Shown here piece by piece: positions 8,324 to 16,445 of a stretch of DNA of 64,000 nucleotides. The notes beneath the pieces were generated by a model that ran no database searches, was not told the DNA's origin, and saw only the letters and a program-made list of their open reading frames with translations. The DNA comes from an uncultured Clostridia bacterium (GTDB taxonomy: Bacteria; Bacillota; Clostridia; CAKSNL01; HGM11501): contig CAKSNL010000001.1 of assembly GCA_934476235.1 (NCBI GenBank), forward strand, positions 186,001-250,000, read 5' to 3'. How positions within the stretch are numbered: the first letter of the stretch is position 1; every line of letters starts with the position of its first letter. The position numbers were made by a program, and so were the translations under genes.

Positions 8324-9484
8324 TTAAAAATAAAATTCTGTTTTTTCAGGTCTTATATCCGTTAAAGCGCCCGTATAATGCCTCAGCGTATGCGTTTTAT
8401 AAGGATGATTCATACACGCTTTCTCGTCTATCTCTATCCCTAGTCCGGGCTTATCCGGAATATGTATATATCCGTTCTCGTATACAAGCGCTTCATTTGT
8501 AACATCCTTACGCCACGTCACATCCTGATACATAATTTCCAATACGGAGAAATTCGGGCAACTTGCGGCAAGCTGAAGCGTTGCTGCGTTTGCCACAGGA
8601 CCGGACGGGTTATGCGGCGCAAACGGGATATACCTGCACTCCGCCTCCGCGGCTATCTTTTTTAGCTCCATTATTCCGCCGGCGTGAGAAATATCCGGCT
8701 GAATATAATCCGCAGCCATCGTATCAAACATCCGCTTATAGTCCCAGCGTGTATAAAGCCTCTCCCCGGCAGCAATCGCGACGGGCGACTTATCCTTGAC
8801 GGCTTTCAACGCGTCAAGATTATCCGGCGGGACCGGCTCTTCGAAAAACATCGGCTTAAACTGTTCAAGCTCCTTGGCAATTTTAATTCCGGCGGGAATG
8901 TTGAATCTGCCGTGCCCCTCTATCAAAAGGTCAACGTCATCTCCCACAGCCGCTCTCACCTCGGATATACATTCGAGCGCGGTATTTAACTCTTTGTTTG
9001 AAATTTCAAGATATGCTTTGCCGAAAGGATCCCATTTCATTGCGGTCACTCCTTTTTCGGCAGCTTTTTTCGCCTTTTCGCCGAATTCCTTCGGCGTTTT
9101 CGCCCCGGCAAACCATCCGTTCACATAAATTCTGACTTTGTCATTAACCTTTCCGCCGAGCAATTGATATACCGGAACATTCAAATGCTTGCCCAATATG
9201 TCCCACAAAGCCATTTCAACCGCTGACAGTGCCGACATCAAAACCGCTCCGCCGCGCCAGTACGCATCGCGGTAGATATTATGCCAGTGCTTTTCTATAT
9301 CGAGCGGATTTTGCCCGACAAGGCTCTCTTTTATATGCTCGACGGCGCCGAAAAGCGCTTTTTCCTTGTATTCAAGTGTCGCCTCGCCGACGCCGTCAAT
9401 TCCAACGTCCGTGTATACCTTGACAAAAACCCAGTTTGTGCGGAAACAATCGACCGCAAATGTTTTAATATCGGTAATCTTCAT
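8324..9484 (-). CDS. Mandelate racemase/muconate lactonizing (enolase superfamily) sugar-acid dehydratase, D-galactonate dehydratase-like
   Basis: 386 residues, full length for the family. The N-terminal capping domain begins MKITDIKTFAVD, as in DgoD. The barrel carries the metal ligands E189 (IEGHGRF), E215 (FFEEP) and E241 (AAGERL), with H191 and H291 (APHNPSGP) as likely acid/base residues; QPDISHAGG is the usual sixth strand. Dehydration of a hexonate or pentonate to a 2-keto-3-deoxy acid is the likely reaction. Related enolase-superfamily enzymes cycloisomerise anhydrogalactonate, which cannot be excluded given the neighbouring GH16 gene. It overlaps the upstream MBL-fold gene by 20 bases, so the two are translationally linked. 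Confidence 0.82.
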   Translation of the reverse strand: MKITDIKTFAVDCFRTNWVFVKVYTDVGIDGVGEATLEYKEKALFGAVEHIKESLVGQNPLDIEKHWHNIYRDAYWRGGAVLMSALSAVEMALWDILGKHLNVPVYQLLGGKVNDKVRIYVNGWFAGAKTPKEFGEKAKKAAEKGVTAMKWDPFGKAYLEISNKELNTALECISEVRAAVGDDVDLLIEGHGRFNIPAGIKIAKELEQFKPMFFEEPVPPDNLDALKAVKDKSPVAIAAGERLYTRWDYKRMFDTMAADYIQPDISHAGGIMELKKIAAEAECRYIPFAPHNPSGPVANAATLQLAASCPNFSVLEIMYQDVTWRKDVTNEALVYENGYIHIPDKPGLGIEIDEKACMNHPYKTHTLRHYTGALTDIRPEKTEFYF

Positions 9485-10184
9485 TTTTTGCCCCTTCCCC
9501 GTCAGCGTCCGGAAATTTTATTTCTTTATACACTTCCGGTATAACGGCGCCGTCCGTATTAAAATTTGCGGGGTTAATATCGTCAAACATTCCCCAGTGA
9601 ACCGGAACCGCAAATTTTGCACCGCATTTTTTTGCAAAATTCTTTGCGCCGCTGACATTCATATTGTTCCCGACTCCGTTTATCGGGAGAAAAACGGCAT
9701 AAATATCCTCCGGCAGCTCGGGAAAAATTTCCTTATTATATAAGGTGTCGCCCGTTATATAAAGCTTTTTGCCTTCAATGCCAATCACGCAGCCAATCGC
9801 GTTTATGTCCGAATGTTCGGCTTTTACGGCAGTAAAGGTCGCGCCATTACAGGTGAACACGGTGCCACGGTTAAACATCACATAATTATGCCCGCCGCCG
9901 TACTCCCTTAGCCTTTCCCATGCTCCCCGCGGTGCAAGCACCGTCACCGCTCTGCCGGTGCCCAAAAAACGCGGCAGTGTTTCGGGGTCTAAATGGTCCA
10001 AATGGTCATGCGTGATCAATATCACGTCAGGTTCTTCATCAAAAAGCTTTTCGTCTGCCTTTATCCTCCGGACATTTCGGGGATTGATTTTCGAAACACT
10101 GTCCGACAAATAGGGGTCGACCATTATCTTAGCTTCGCCCGAATCTATCAAAAGCCCCGCCTGTCCTATCCACTTTACGTGCAT
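9465..10184 (-). CDS. MBL-fold metal-dependent hydrolase, UlaG-like (possible sugar-acid lactonase)
   Basis: 239 residues. The metallo-beta-lactamase metal motif HDHLDH is at residues 59-64, with further ligands in AEHSD, the GDT segment (YITGDTLY) and PVHWGMF. The layout resembles UlaG (L-ascorbate-6-phosphate lactonase) and the UPF0173 group. It is the first gene of the operon, read divergently from the AraC regulator. Next to a sugar-acid dehydratase and an SDR dehydrogenase, hydrolysis of an aldonolactone is the natural guess, though similar MBL-fold proteins have many other roles. GGAGATG precedes the ATG. Confidence 0.72.
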   Translation of the reverse strand: MHVKWIGQAGLLIDSGEAKIMVDPYLSDSVSKINPRNVRRIKADEKLFDEEPDVILITHDHLDHLDPETLPRFLGTGRAVTVLAPRGAWERLREYGGGHNYVMFNRGTVFTCNGATFTAVKAEHSDINAIGCVIGIEGKKLYITGDTLYNKEIFPELPEDIYAVFLPINGVGNNMNVSGAKNFAKKCGAKFAVPVHWGMFDDINPANFNTDGAVIPEVYKEIKFPDADGEGAKNEDYRY

Positions 10185-10221
10185 ATTTCATCATCTCCGC
10201 AAGTCATTTTAGCATATGCAA

Positions 10222-10250
10222 TTGACAAATTAAATATAAAATGTTATCAT
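10222..10250 (+). promoter_or_regulatory. Sigma-A promoter of the AraC-family regulator
   Basis: TTGACA (10222-10227), 17 bases, TATCAT (10245-10250), about 37 bases ahead of the start codon. The 102-base divergent region also has to hold the promoter of the catabolic operon, where I see only a weak match. Confidence 0.7.
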
Positions 10251-10286
10251 ATTTTATAGAAATATTACTCTTAAGGAATGCTCGAT

Positions 10287-11093
10287 ATGAAAATAATACC
10301 CAAAATTATAAACTCTGACTTTTACGACTCCTCTTTAATATACGGAAATGTCAAAACAACAAACTTGAGACGGACCAAAATGTACGAATTCGAATATATA
10401 ACGGAAGACGGCGGCACAAGCTATATAGAAGACCGCTCATTTCCCATCCGTAAGGGCGGCATTATATTAGCCAAGCCCGGGCAGCTGCGCCATACCGATC
10501 TTCCGCACAGGTGCCTATACGTTCACGCCGTTATAGAGGACAGTGAGATTTGTTCTTTGCTTGATTCTCTGCCAAACTTCTTTATGCCATCGGAGCCCGA
10601 ACGCTTTGATGCTGCTTTCCGTGCGTTTCTCTATCAGACAAACTTCCCGAAAAAGGAAAACGATATCGATATAACGATAAAATTTTTAGAAATTTTATCG
10701 TTATTTATAAAGGCGCCGCTGTCGGAAGAAAGCAACCGGGCGGTTTCAGGCAAAGGTCTTGAAAGTGTGCATCGGGCTATAAGCTTTATAGACAAAAATT
10801 ATACAAAAAATATCACGCTTGACGATATCGCTTCGCACGTACATTTAAGTAAAATTTATTTCCATAATCTCTTTTTGAAATTGACAGGGCAGACTCCGCA
10901 TGAATATTTATTATCAAAAAGGATAAACAATGCAAAATTTTTACTCACCGTAACGGATAAAAGTTTTTCGGATATTGCCTATGACTGCGGTTTTTCCTCG
11001 CAGACATATATGACTTACGTATTTAAAAAGAGACTGTCATTGACTCCCACACAGTATAAAAAGAACTGGCAAACGCAAAAAAGCGGCGGTTAA
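10287..11093 (+). CDS. AraC-family transcriptional regulator
   Basis: 268 residues. The N-terminal half is a cupin-like ligand-binding region (GGTSYIEDRSFPIRKGG, KPGQLRHTD), and the C-terminal hundred residues hold two helix-turn-helix motifs (ITLDDIASHVHLSKIYF; FSDIAYDCGFSSQTYMTYVF). The ATG at 10287 has AAGGA nine bases upstream; the ATG at 10278 touches that site. It is divergent to the lactonase-dehydratase-GH16-SDR operon, which makes it the likely sugar-responsive regulator of that operon. Confidence 0.88.
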   Translation: MKIIPKIINSDFYDSSLIYGNVKTTNLRRTKMYEFEYITEDGGTSYIEDRSFPIRKGGIILAKPGQLRHTDLPHRCLYVHAVIEDSEICSLLDSLPNFFMPSEPERFDAAFRAFLYQTNFPKKENDIDITIKFLEILSLFIKAPLSEESNRAVSGKGLESVHRAISFIDKNYTKNITLDDIASHVHLSKIYFHNLFLKLTGQTPHEYLLSKRINNAKFLLTVTDKSFSDIAYDCGFSSQTYMTYVFKKRLSLTPTQYKKNWQTQKSGG

Positions 11094-11130
11094 AGCCGGT
11101 CCGCGATAAGAAAGTAACGGTTTTACGAAA

Positions 11131-11165
11131 AAAGAACTGTAACCTAAGGTTACAGTTCTTTTTAT
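11131..11165 (+). terminator. Rho-independent terminator
   Basis: AAAGAACTGTAACC, loop TAA, GGTTACAGTTCTTT followed by T-rich sequence. It ends the AraC-family gene. The rest of 11094-11269 shows nothing coding. Confidence 0.88.
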
Positions 11166-11269
11166 ATTCAAGCCGGCAAAAGTAATGCGTAAAACTGCCT
11201 TACGGCATCATTTTTCGATGAAGTGCAAGAAAAATTCTGACGGATTGTGAGCTTTTTTCTTCACGCCAA

Positions 11270-11851
11270 TTAAAGCCCCAATTCTTCTTTCACCTCGCCG
11301 AACGGGACAAACGGCGGCATCTTCTCCTTATGCTCGCCGGTAAACTTCTCCATCCACACAACGTCATACCAATTGCCGAACTTATATCCGCACTTTGAAA
11401 AATGCGCAACCTTTTTATATCCCAGCTTTTCATGAAACTTCTCGCTTTTATTTTCAAGGTATTGATCCTCCTTCTCTGCATGGGTTATGCACGCTTCAAG
11501 GTTCAGCACGTTCATTTTCGCAAGAATCTCTTCAATTGCCTTGTAAAGCAGCTTTCCGATTCCTCTGCCGCGCTCATTCTCGTCAACATATATGCTCATT
11601 TCCGCAGAGTGCTCGTACGCCGCTCTCCCCTTAAACGGCGAAGCGTACGTATACCCCAAAATTCTGCCGTTTTCGCATGCGGCAATATAAGGATATTTTT
11701 CAAGCGTTTTTCTTATTCTTTCGCGAATTTCCTCTTTTTCCGGAACCGTGTATTCAAATGTGATCGCCGTTTTAATTATGTAGGGCGCATAGATATTAAG
11801 AATCTCCCCCGCGTCCTTTTCAGTCACCGCTCGTATAATTATGTCTGCCAT
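11270..11851 (-). CDS. GNAT-family N-acetyltransferase (phosphinothricin acetyltransferase-like)
   Basis: 193 residues beginning MADIIIRAVTEKDAGEI. The acetyl-CoA-binding motif is ERGRGIGKLLY, preceded by the ..AEMSIYVDE.. strand; this order and the conserved start (IRAVTEKDA...I.NIYAPYI) are typical of the Pat/PPT acetyltransferase group. The ATG at 11851 is used because GGGAGG lies seven bases before it. The C-terminal tail beyond the GNAT fold (..EMPPFVPFGEVKEELGL) is usual for this subgroup. The physiological substrate is unknown; methionine sulfoximine/phosphinothricin-type amines are the known ones. Confidence 0.85.
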   Translation of the reverse strand: MADIIIRAVTEKDAGEILNIYAPYIIKTAITFEYTVPEKEEIRERIRKTLEKYPYIAACENGRILGYTYASPFKGRAAYEHSAEMSIYVDENERGRGIGKLLYKAIEEILAKMNVLNLEACITHAEKEDQYLENKSEKFHEKLGYKKVAHFSKCGYKFGNWYDVVWMEKFTGEHKEKMPPFVPFGEVKEELGL

Positions 11852-11924
11852 AATAAAACCTCCCATTAATAATATTGTACCGCATTTTTCGCTTTATTTC
11901 AATATAAAAATTCAAAATCTCCTA

Positions 11925-11979
11925 TTGACTTTTTGACCTTCTTTGACTATAATATACGTATAGGTCAAAAAAGGTCAAA
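11925..11979 (+). promoter_or_regulatory. CtsR-controlled sigma-A promoter with two perfect CtsR boxes
   Basis: TTGACT (11925-11930), 17 bases, TATAAT (11948-11953). One CtsR box lies inside the spacer on the minus strand (11932-11948, reads AGTCAAAGAAGGTCAAA) and a second follows the -10 on the plus strand (11963-11979, GGTCAAAAAAGGTCAAA). Both fit the known heptad repeat RGTCAAA-NAN-RGTCAAA exactly. CtsR bound here should block RNA polymerase directly. Confidence 0.93.
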
Positions 11980-12004
11980 CCATACTCTTTTAAGGAGTGA
12001 TAAA

Positions 12005-12451
12005 ATGCAGATAAGCAACAATATCGAAATTTTCATAAATTCTCTTTTGGACCGCGAGAACGGAACGGTCGACCTTAAGCGCAACGAGCTTGCCGAAAAG
12101 ATCGGCTGCGTTCCCTCGCAGATAAATTATGTCATCCACACCCGCTTCACAAAGGAGCGCGGATACAGTGTGGAAAGCAGGCGCGGAGGCGGCGGATTCA
12201 TCCGCATTACCAAGGTTCGCTGCGTTGACGGAGGACCTTTTATGCACATTTTAAATAACCTCGGTCAGTCGCTTGACTTTCCGAGTGCGCGCGCCATTAT
12301 AATAAACCTCTGCGATTCGGGACTCATCACGGAACGTGAGGCGAAAATAATTTTATCCGCCGCCGCGGATTCGTCATTCCCCTTCCCGGCAGAGGTGAGA
12401 AATAAAGTGAGATGCTCCGTAATAAAAAATATTTTGATAAAACTGATTTAA
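12005..12451 (+). CDS. ctsR: CtsR, transcriptional repressor of class III stress genes
   Basis: 148 residues from the ATG at 12005, which has AAGGAGTGAT just upstream. N-terminal winged helix (LAEKIGCVPSQINYVIHTRF) followed by the heat-sensing glycine loop RRGGGGFIRI (Gly 61-64), then the C-terminal dimer and McsB-interaction part. In Bacillus the protein represses ctsR-mcsA-mcsB-clpC and other clp genes and loses DNA binding on heating; McsB marks it for ClpCP. Here it heads the same operon and has its own boxes in the promoter, so autoregulation is expected. Confidence 0.96.
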   Translation: MQISNNIEIFINSLLDRENGTVDLKRNELAEKIGCVPSQINYVIHTRFTKERGYSVESRRGGGGFIRITKVRCVDGGPFMHILNNLGQSLDFPSARAIIINLCDSGLITEREAKIILSAAADSSFPFPAEVRNKVRCSVIKNILIKLI

Positions 12452-12473
12452 ATGAAAGGACAGGTGTATAATC

Positions 12474-12923
12474 ATGTTATGTGAAAGATGCAAAACAAAC
12501 CCGGCAACAGTGCACCTTACAAATATATCGGGCGGCGCCGTGAGGGAATACCATCTGTGCGAAAGCTGCGCCAAGAACGAAGAGTTTGCCGCCGGCATCA
12601 ATGCCTTTGACATTTTTTCGTTATTCGGCGAGAAGAAGGCGGACGAAAAGGAGACCGCGTGCCCGGTCTGCGGCACAACGCTTTCTGAATTTGAAAAAAA
12701 CGCCGTTGCCGGCTGCCCCAAGTGCTATGACGTGTTCCTCCCCGTGATAGAGCCCATGGTCTTAAAAATCCACGGAAGCAGCGAGCACATTAAAAAAAGC
12801 GGGAAGCCCGACATTGACTCACTCCGCCAAAAGCTTAAGGACGCCGTTGAAAAAGAGGAATACGAAAAAGCGGCATGCTTAAGGGATGAGATAAAAAAAC
12901 TTGCGGGAGGCGATGATAAATGA
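12474..12923 (+). CDS. mcsA: McsA, zinc-finger activator of the McsB arginine kinase
   Basis: 149 residues with four Cys pairs (CERC, CESC, CPVC, CPKC) that make two zinc fingers, and a C-terminal UVR motif (LKDAVEKEEYEKAACLRDEI) that mediates partner binding. The family activates McsB and helps it work as an adaptor for ClpC. It lies 22 bases after ctsR and shares four bases with mcsB (ATGA), so translation of the two is coupled. Confidence 0.95.
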   Translation: MLCERCKTNPATVHLTNISGGAVREYHLCESCAKNEEFAAGINAFDIFSLFGEKKADEKETACPVCGTTLSEFEKNAVAGCPKCYDVFLPVIEPMVLKIHGSSEHIKKSGKPDIDSLRQKLKDAVEKEEYEKAACLRDEIKKLAGGDDK

Positions 12924-13930
12924 GCTGGTATAACCTTCCGGGACCGGAAAGCGACGTTGTTGTGAGCACAAGATGCCGCTTTGCGCGAAACCACAGGGAC
13001 TATAAATTCCCTTCAAAAATGAGTCCCGAGGATAAAGAGCGCCTGATATCCGAAATCTCGGAGCGCTTCTTTGAAGACCGTGACAACAGGGAAAGCTTTT
13101 GCCTTATCAAAACGGGCGAGCTTAAAAGCAGCGAGCTTTTAACTCTTTTTGAAAAGCACTTAATAAGCCTTGACCTTGTGAAGGCTCCGAAAAGCAGCGC
13201 ACTTTTGCTCCGCAGCGACGAGGAGGTCTCCATAATGCTCTGCGAGGAGGACCATATAAGGCTCCAGGCGATACTGCCGGGCTTTCAGCCGAATGAAGCC
13301 CTCGCGCTTGCCGAAAAATACGAAAAATTTCTTTCGGGCAAGATCCCGTTTGCGGAAAACGAAAAATTCGGTTTTCTCTCATCATGCCCCACAAACGTCG
13401 GCACCGGGATGAGGGTCTCTGCCATGCTCCACCTTCCCGCGCTCACAATGACAAAAAGAATCGGCGAAACGTTAAATTCGCTCGGAAAGCTGGGGCTCAC
13501 CATGCGCGGAATGTACGGCGAGGGCACGGGCGCGGGCGGAGCGCTTTATCAGATTTCAAACCAGGTATCGCTCGGAATCGGCTGCGAGGAGCTTGCGCGA
13601 AGGGTCGGCACCGTTATAAGGCGCACGGCGGACGCTGAAATGAAAATGCGCGAGGCAATCTTACAAAAGAACACTTCAGAAATAAAAAACCGCTGCATGC
13701 GAAGCCTCGCCATGTTAAAAAATTCATACTCTTTGTCATTTTCCGAGCTTTTGTCGTTCTTATCCGACGTTCGGATGGGCTCGTCGCTCGGAATAGCGGA
13801 TGTTCCGTATAAGAACATATCGAACCTTCTGGTCAGCGCCGCTCCGGCATGCATAATTTCATCGGAAGGAATAACCGATACCGAAAAGCGCGATATACGG
13901 CGCGCCGAAATGGCAAAAGAACTTTTATAA
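12920..13930 (+). CDS. mcsB: McsB, protein arginine kinase
   Basis: 336 residues, related to the phosphagen kinases. Clear landmarks are VVVSTRCRFARN, the active-site region EEDHIRLQ, LSSCPTNVGTGMR and the guanidino-kinase signature MRGMYGEGTGAGGALYQISN. Near the C terminus KRDIRRAEMAKELL matches the phospho-arginine-binding pocket of McsB. It phosphorylates arginines on CtsR and damaged proteins and delivers them to ClpCP. No landmark is missing, so it should be active. Confidence 0.96.
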   Translation: MSWYNLPGPESDVVVSTRCRFARNHRDYKFPSKMSPEDKERLISEISERFFEDRDNRESFCLIKTGELKSSELLTLFEKHLISLDLVKAPKSSALLLRSDEEVSIMLCEEDHIRLQAILPGFQPNEALALAEKYEKFLSGKIPFAENEKFGFLSSCPTNVGTGMRVSAMLHLPALTMTKRIGETLNSLGKLGLTMRGMYGEGTGAGGALYQISNQVSLGIGCEELARRVGTVIRRTADAEMKMREAILQKNTSEIKNRCMRSLAMLKNSYSLSFSELLSFLSDVRMGSSLGIADVPYKNISNLLVSAAPACIISSEGITDTEKRDIRRAEMAKELL

Positions 13931-13947
13931 ATTAAGGAGGTCTTAAC

Positions 13948-16386
13948 ATGTCCGATTTTGAAGACAGATTCACAGAAAAAGCAAAGCACGTTTTATCCTA
14001 CGCCCAATCCTATGCGGAGAAAACGGGAACCGGCTATGTCGGAAGCGAGCATTTGCTTTTGGGACTTTTGGAGGAGGAAAACACCCTCCCCTATAAATAC
14101 CTGACCGAACACGGAATAACCATGGACGCGGTGATAAAAAAGATCGAGTCGGTGTCCGGCGTATCGTTAAAGCCGCGCGCGGTTACAGACTACACCCCGA
14201 GAACAAAAAGAATACTTGAAATAAGCTTTATGGAGGCGGGCAATTTAGGCAGCGGATATATTGATTCCGAACACATTTTGCTTGCCATATTCAGAGAGGG
14301 GCAAAACGTGGCGTGCCGCATTTTATCCTCCCTCGGCGTTCCGAGAAACGCATATAACGATATTTTATCGTTCCTTGCGGAGGGTGCTCACGAATACGGC
14401 AGCGAGCCGGAGCCCCCGAAGCCGCAAAGGCATAATAGCAGCTCCACTCCTACTCTTGACAAATTCGGGCGCGATCTTACCGTCCTCGCACGTGAGGGAA
14501 AGTTCGATCCCGTAATAGGGCGCGAAAAGGAAATATCGAGAGTAATGCAGATACTTTCCCGCCGCACGAAGAACAATCCGTGCCTTATCGGAGAGCCCGG
14601 AGTCGGCAAAACCGCAGTGGCGGAAGGACTCGCCCAGCTCATCGTCAGAGGTGAGGTGCCCGAACTCTTAAAGGGTAAACGTCTTGTAACGCTTGACCTT
14701 TCATCAATGCTCGCCGGTGCCAAGTACAGGGGCGAGTTTGAGGAACGGCTCAAGACCGCGGTGGACGAGATCACGAAAAGCGGCAACGTAATCTTATTTA
14801 TAGATGAGATTCACACCATTATCGGTGCGGGTGCCGCGGAGGGCGCAATCGACGCCTCCAACATCTTAAAGCCGTCGCTTGCAAGAGGCGCTCTTCAGCT
14901 CATCGGCGCAACGACCATTTCGGAGTACCGCAAATATATTGAGAAGGACGCGGCGCTTGAAAGAAGATTTCAGCCGGTGACGGTCGGCGAGCCGAGCGTT
15001 GACGAAACGGTTCTTATTTTAAAGGGACTCCGCGATAAATACGAGGCTCACCACAGCGTCCGAATATCAGACGACGCGATATCCGCTGCTGCAAACCTTT
15101 CCGCGCGGTATATTTCGGACAGATTTCTCCCCGACAAGGCAATAGATCTTATCGACGAGGCATGCTCCAAGGCACGCATGGCGTCGCTCACCGCTCCGCC
15201 GTATCTTAAGGAGCTGGAGGACAAAATCGCCGCGGCAAAGAAGGAGAAAAATTCAGCCATATCGTCCCAGGAATTCGAGCTTGCCGCGGCTCTGCGCGAC
15301 AAGGAACGCGAGCTTTCCGATGAGCTTAAAAAGCAAAGGGACGAATGGTCAAAGGAAAATTCCAAAAACCACCCCGTGATAACCGGAGAGGAGATTGCCG
15401 CCGTTCTTTCGGAGTGGACCAAGATTCCCGTTAACCGCTTAAGCGAGAGTGATTCAAAGAGACTGTTAAACTTGGAAAACGTGCTCCACGAAAGAGTCAT
15501 CGGTCAGACCGAGGCGGTAAGCGCCGTTGCACGCGCGATAAGGCGCGGCAGAATGGGACTTAAAGACCCCAAGCGCCCCATCGGCTCCTTTATTTTCTTG
15601 GGCCCGACGGGCGTCGGCAAAACGGAGCTTTCCAAGGCGCTTTCCGAGGCGATGTTTGCCGACGAAAACGCTCTCATAAGAATAGATATGTCCGAATATA
15701 TGGAAAAGCACTCGGTATCAAAACTGGTCGGTTCCCCTCCCGGATATGTCGGATTTGAAGAAGGCGGTCAGCTCACCGAAAAGATAAGGCAAAAGCCTTA
15801 CTCGGTCGTTCTTTTTGACGAGATCGAAAAGGCGCATCCCGATGTGTTTAATATCATGCTCCAGATCTTGGATGACGGAATATTGACCGATTCCCAGGGC
15901 CGCAAGGTCGATTTCCGAAACACCGTTATTATCATGACCTCCAACATCGGAGCAAGGAAAATCACCGACAGTGCAAAGTCCATCGGATTTTCGGATTCTT
16001 CCGCCGAGTCCGATTATGAGAAAATCAAAGAAAATGTCATGAGCGATTTAAAAAAGGCGTTCCGCCCCGAATTTTTAAACCGTGTCGACGAAATAATCGT
16101 GTTTAAAAAGCTCACCGAGGAGGAAATAAAAAAGATTACCGCTTTAATGCTCGGCAGTGTTAAAAAAAGAATGTTTTCGCTCGGAATAGACATTGAATTT
16201 GATGATAAACTCATTTCGCTGATTGCAAAGGAAGGGTACGATCCGTCGTACGGCGCGCGCCCGCTGCGCAGAGCGATACAGACAGATGTTGAGGACTTCA
16301 TAGCCGAAAAAATGCTTGAAGGAAAGATTGAAAAAGGCACCGCCGTCACACTGTCCGAAGAAAACTCAAAGGTCATAATAAAATAG
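13948..16386 (+). CDS. clpC: ClpC, AAA+ unfoldase of the ClpCP protease
   Basis: 812 residues. The N-domain has two repeats (TGYVGSEHLLLGLL; SGYIDSEHILLAIF); the first AAA+ module has Walker A GEPGVGKT near residue 215 and Walker B LFIDEIH; a UVR motif within the middle coiled coil (SAISSQEFELAAALRDKE, about 437-455) tells ClpC from ClpA/B. The second module has GPTGVGKT near residue 552 and VLFDEIEKAHPDVF. It unfolds phospho-arginine-marked substrates for ClpP. It closes the CtsR operon, 17 bases after mcsB, and is followed by a terminator. Confidence 0.97.
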   Translation: MSDFEDRFTEKAKHVLSYAQSYAEKTGTGYVGSEHLLLGLLEEENTLPYKYLTEHGITMDAVIKKIESVSGVSLKPRAVTDYTPRTKRILEISFMEAGNLGSGYIDSEHILLAIFREGQNVACRILSSLGVPRNAYNDILSFLAEGAHEYGSEPEPPKPQRHNSSSTPTLDKFGRDLTVLAREGKFDPVIGREKEISRVMQILSRRTKNNPCLIGEPGVGKTAVAEGLAQLIVRGEVPELLKGKRLVTLDLSSMLAGAKYRGEFEERLKTAVDEITKSGNVILFIDEIHTIIGAGAAEGAIDASNILKPSLARGALQLIGATTISEYRKYIEKDAALERRFQPVTVGEPSVDETVLILKGLRDKYEAHHSVRISDDAISAAANLSARYISDRFLPDKAIDLIDEACSKARMASLTAPPYLKELEDKIAAAKKEKNSAISSQEFELAAALRDKERELSDELKKQRDEWSKENSKNHPVITGEEIAAVLSEWTKIPVNRLSESDSKRLLNLENVLHERVIGQTEAVSAVARAIRRGRMGLKDPKRPIGSFIFLGPTGVGKTELSKALSEAMFADENALIRIDMSEYMEKHSVSKLVGSPPGYVGFEEGGQLTEKIRQKPYSVVLFDEIEKAHPDVFNIMLQILDDGILTDSQGRKVDFRNTVIIMTSNIGARKITDSAKSIGFSDSSAESDYEKIKENVMSDLKKAFRPEFLNRVDEIIVFKKLTEEEIKKITALMLGSVKKRMFSLGIDIEFDDKLISLIAKEGYDPSYGARPLRRAIQTDVEDFIAEKMLEGKIEKGTAVTLSEENSKVIIK

Positions 16387-16387
16387 C

Positions 16388-16425
16388 GAAGGAGTCCGGA
16401 GAAAATTCTCCGGGCTCCTTCTTTT
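16388..16425 (+). terminator. Rho-independent terminator of the ctsR operon
   Basis: Hairpin GAAGGAGTCCGGAGAA / TTCTCCGGGCTCCTTC directly after the clpC stop codon, followed by TTTT. Confidence 0.9.
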
Positions 16426-16445
16426 AATGGAGGGATGAAATAAAC

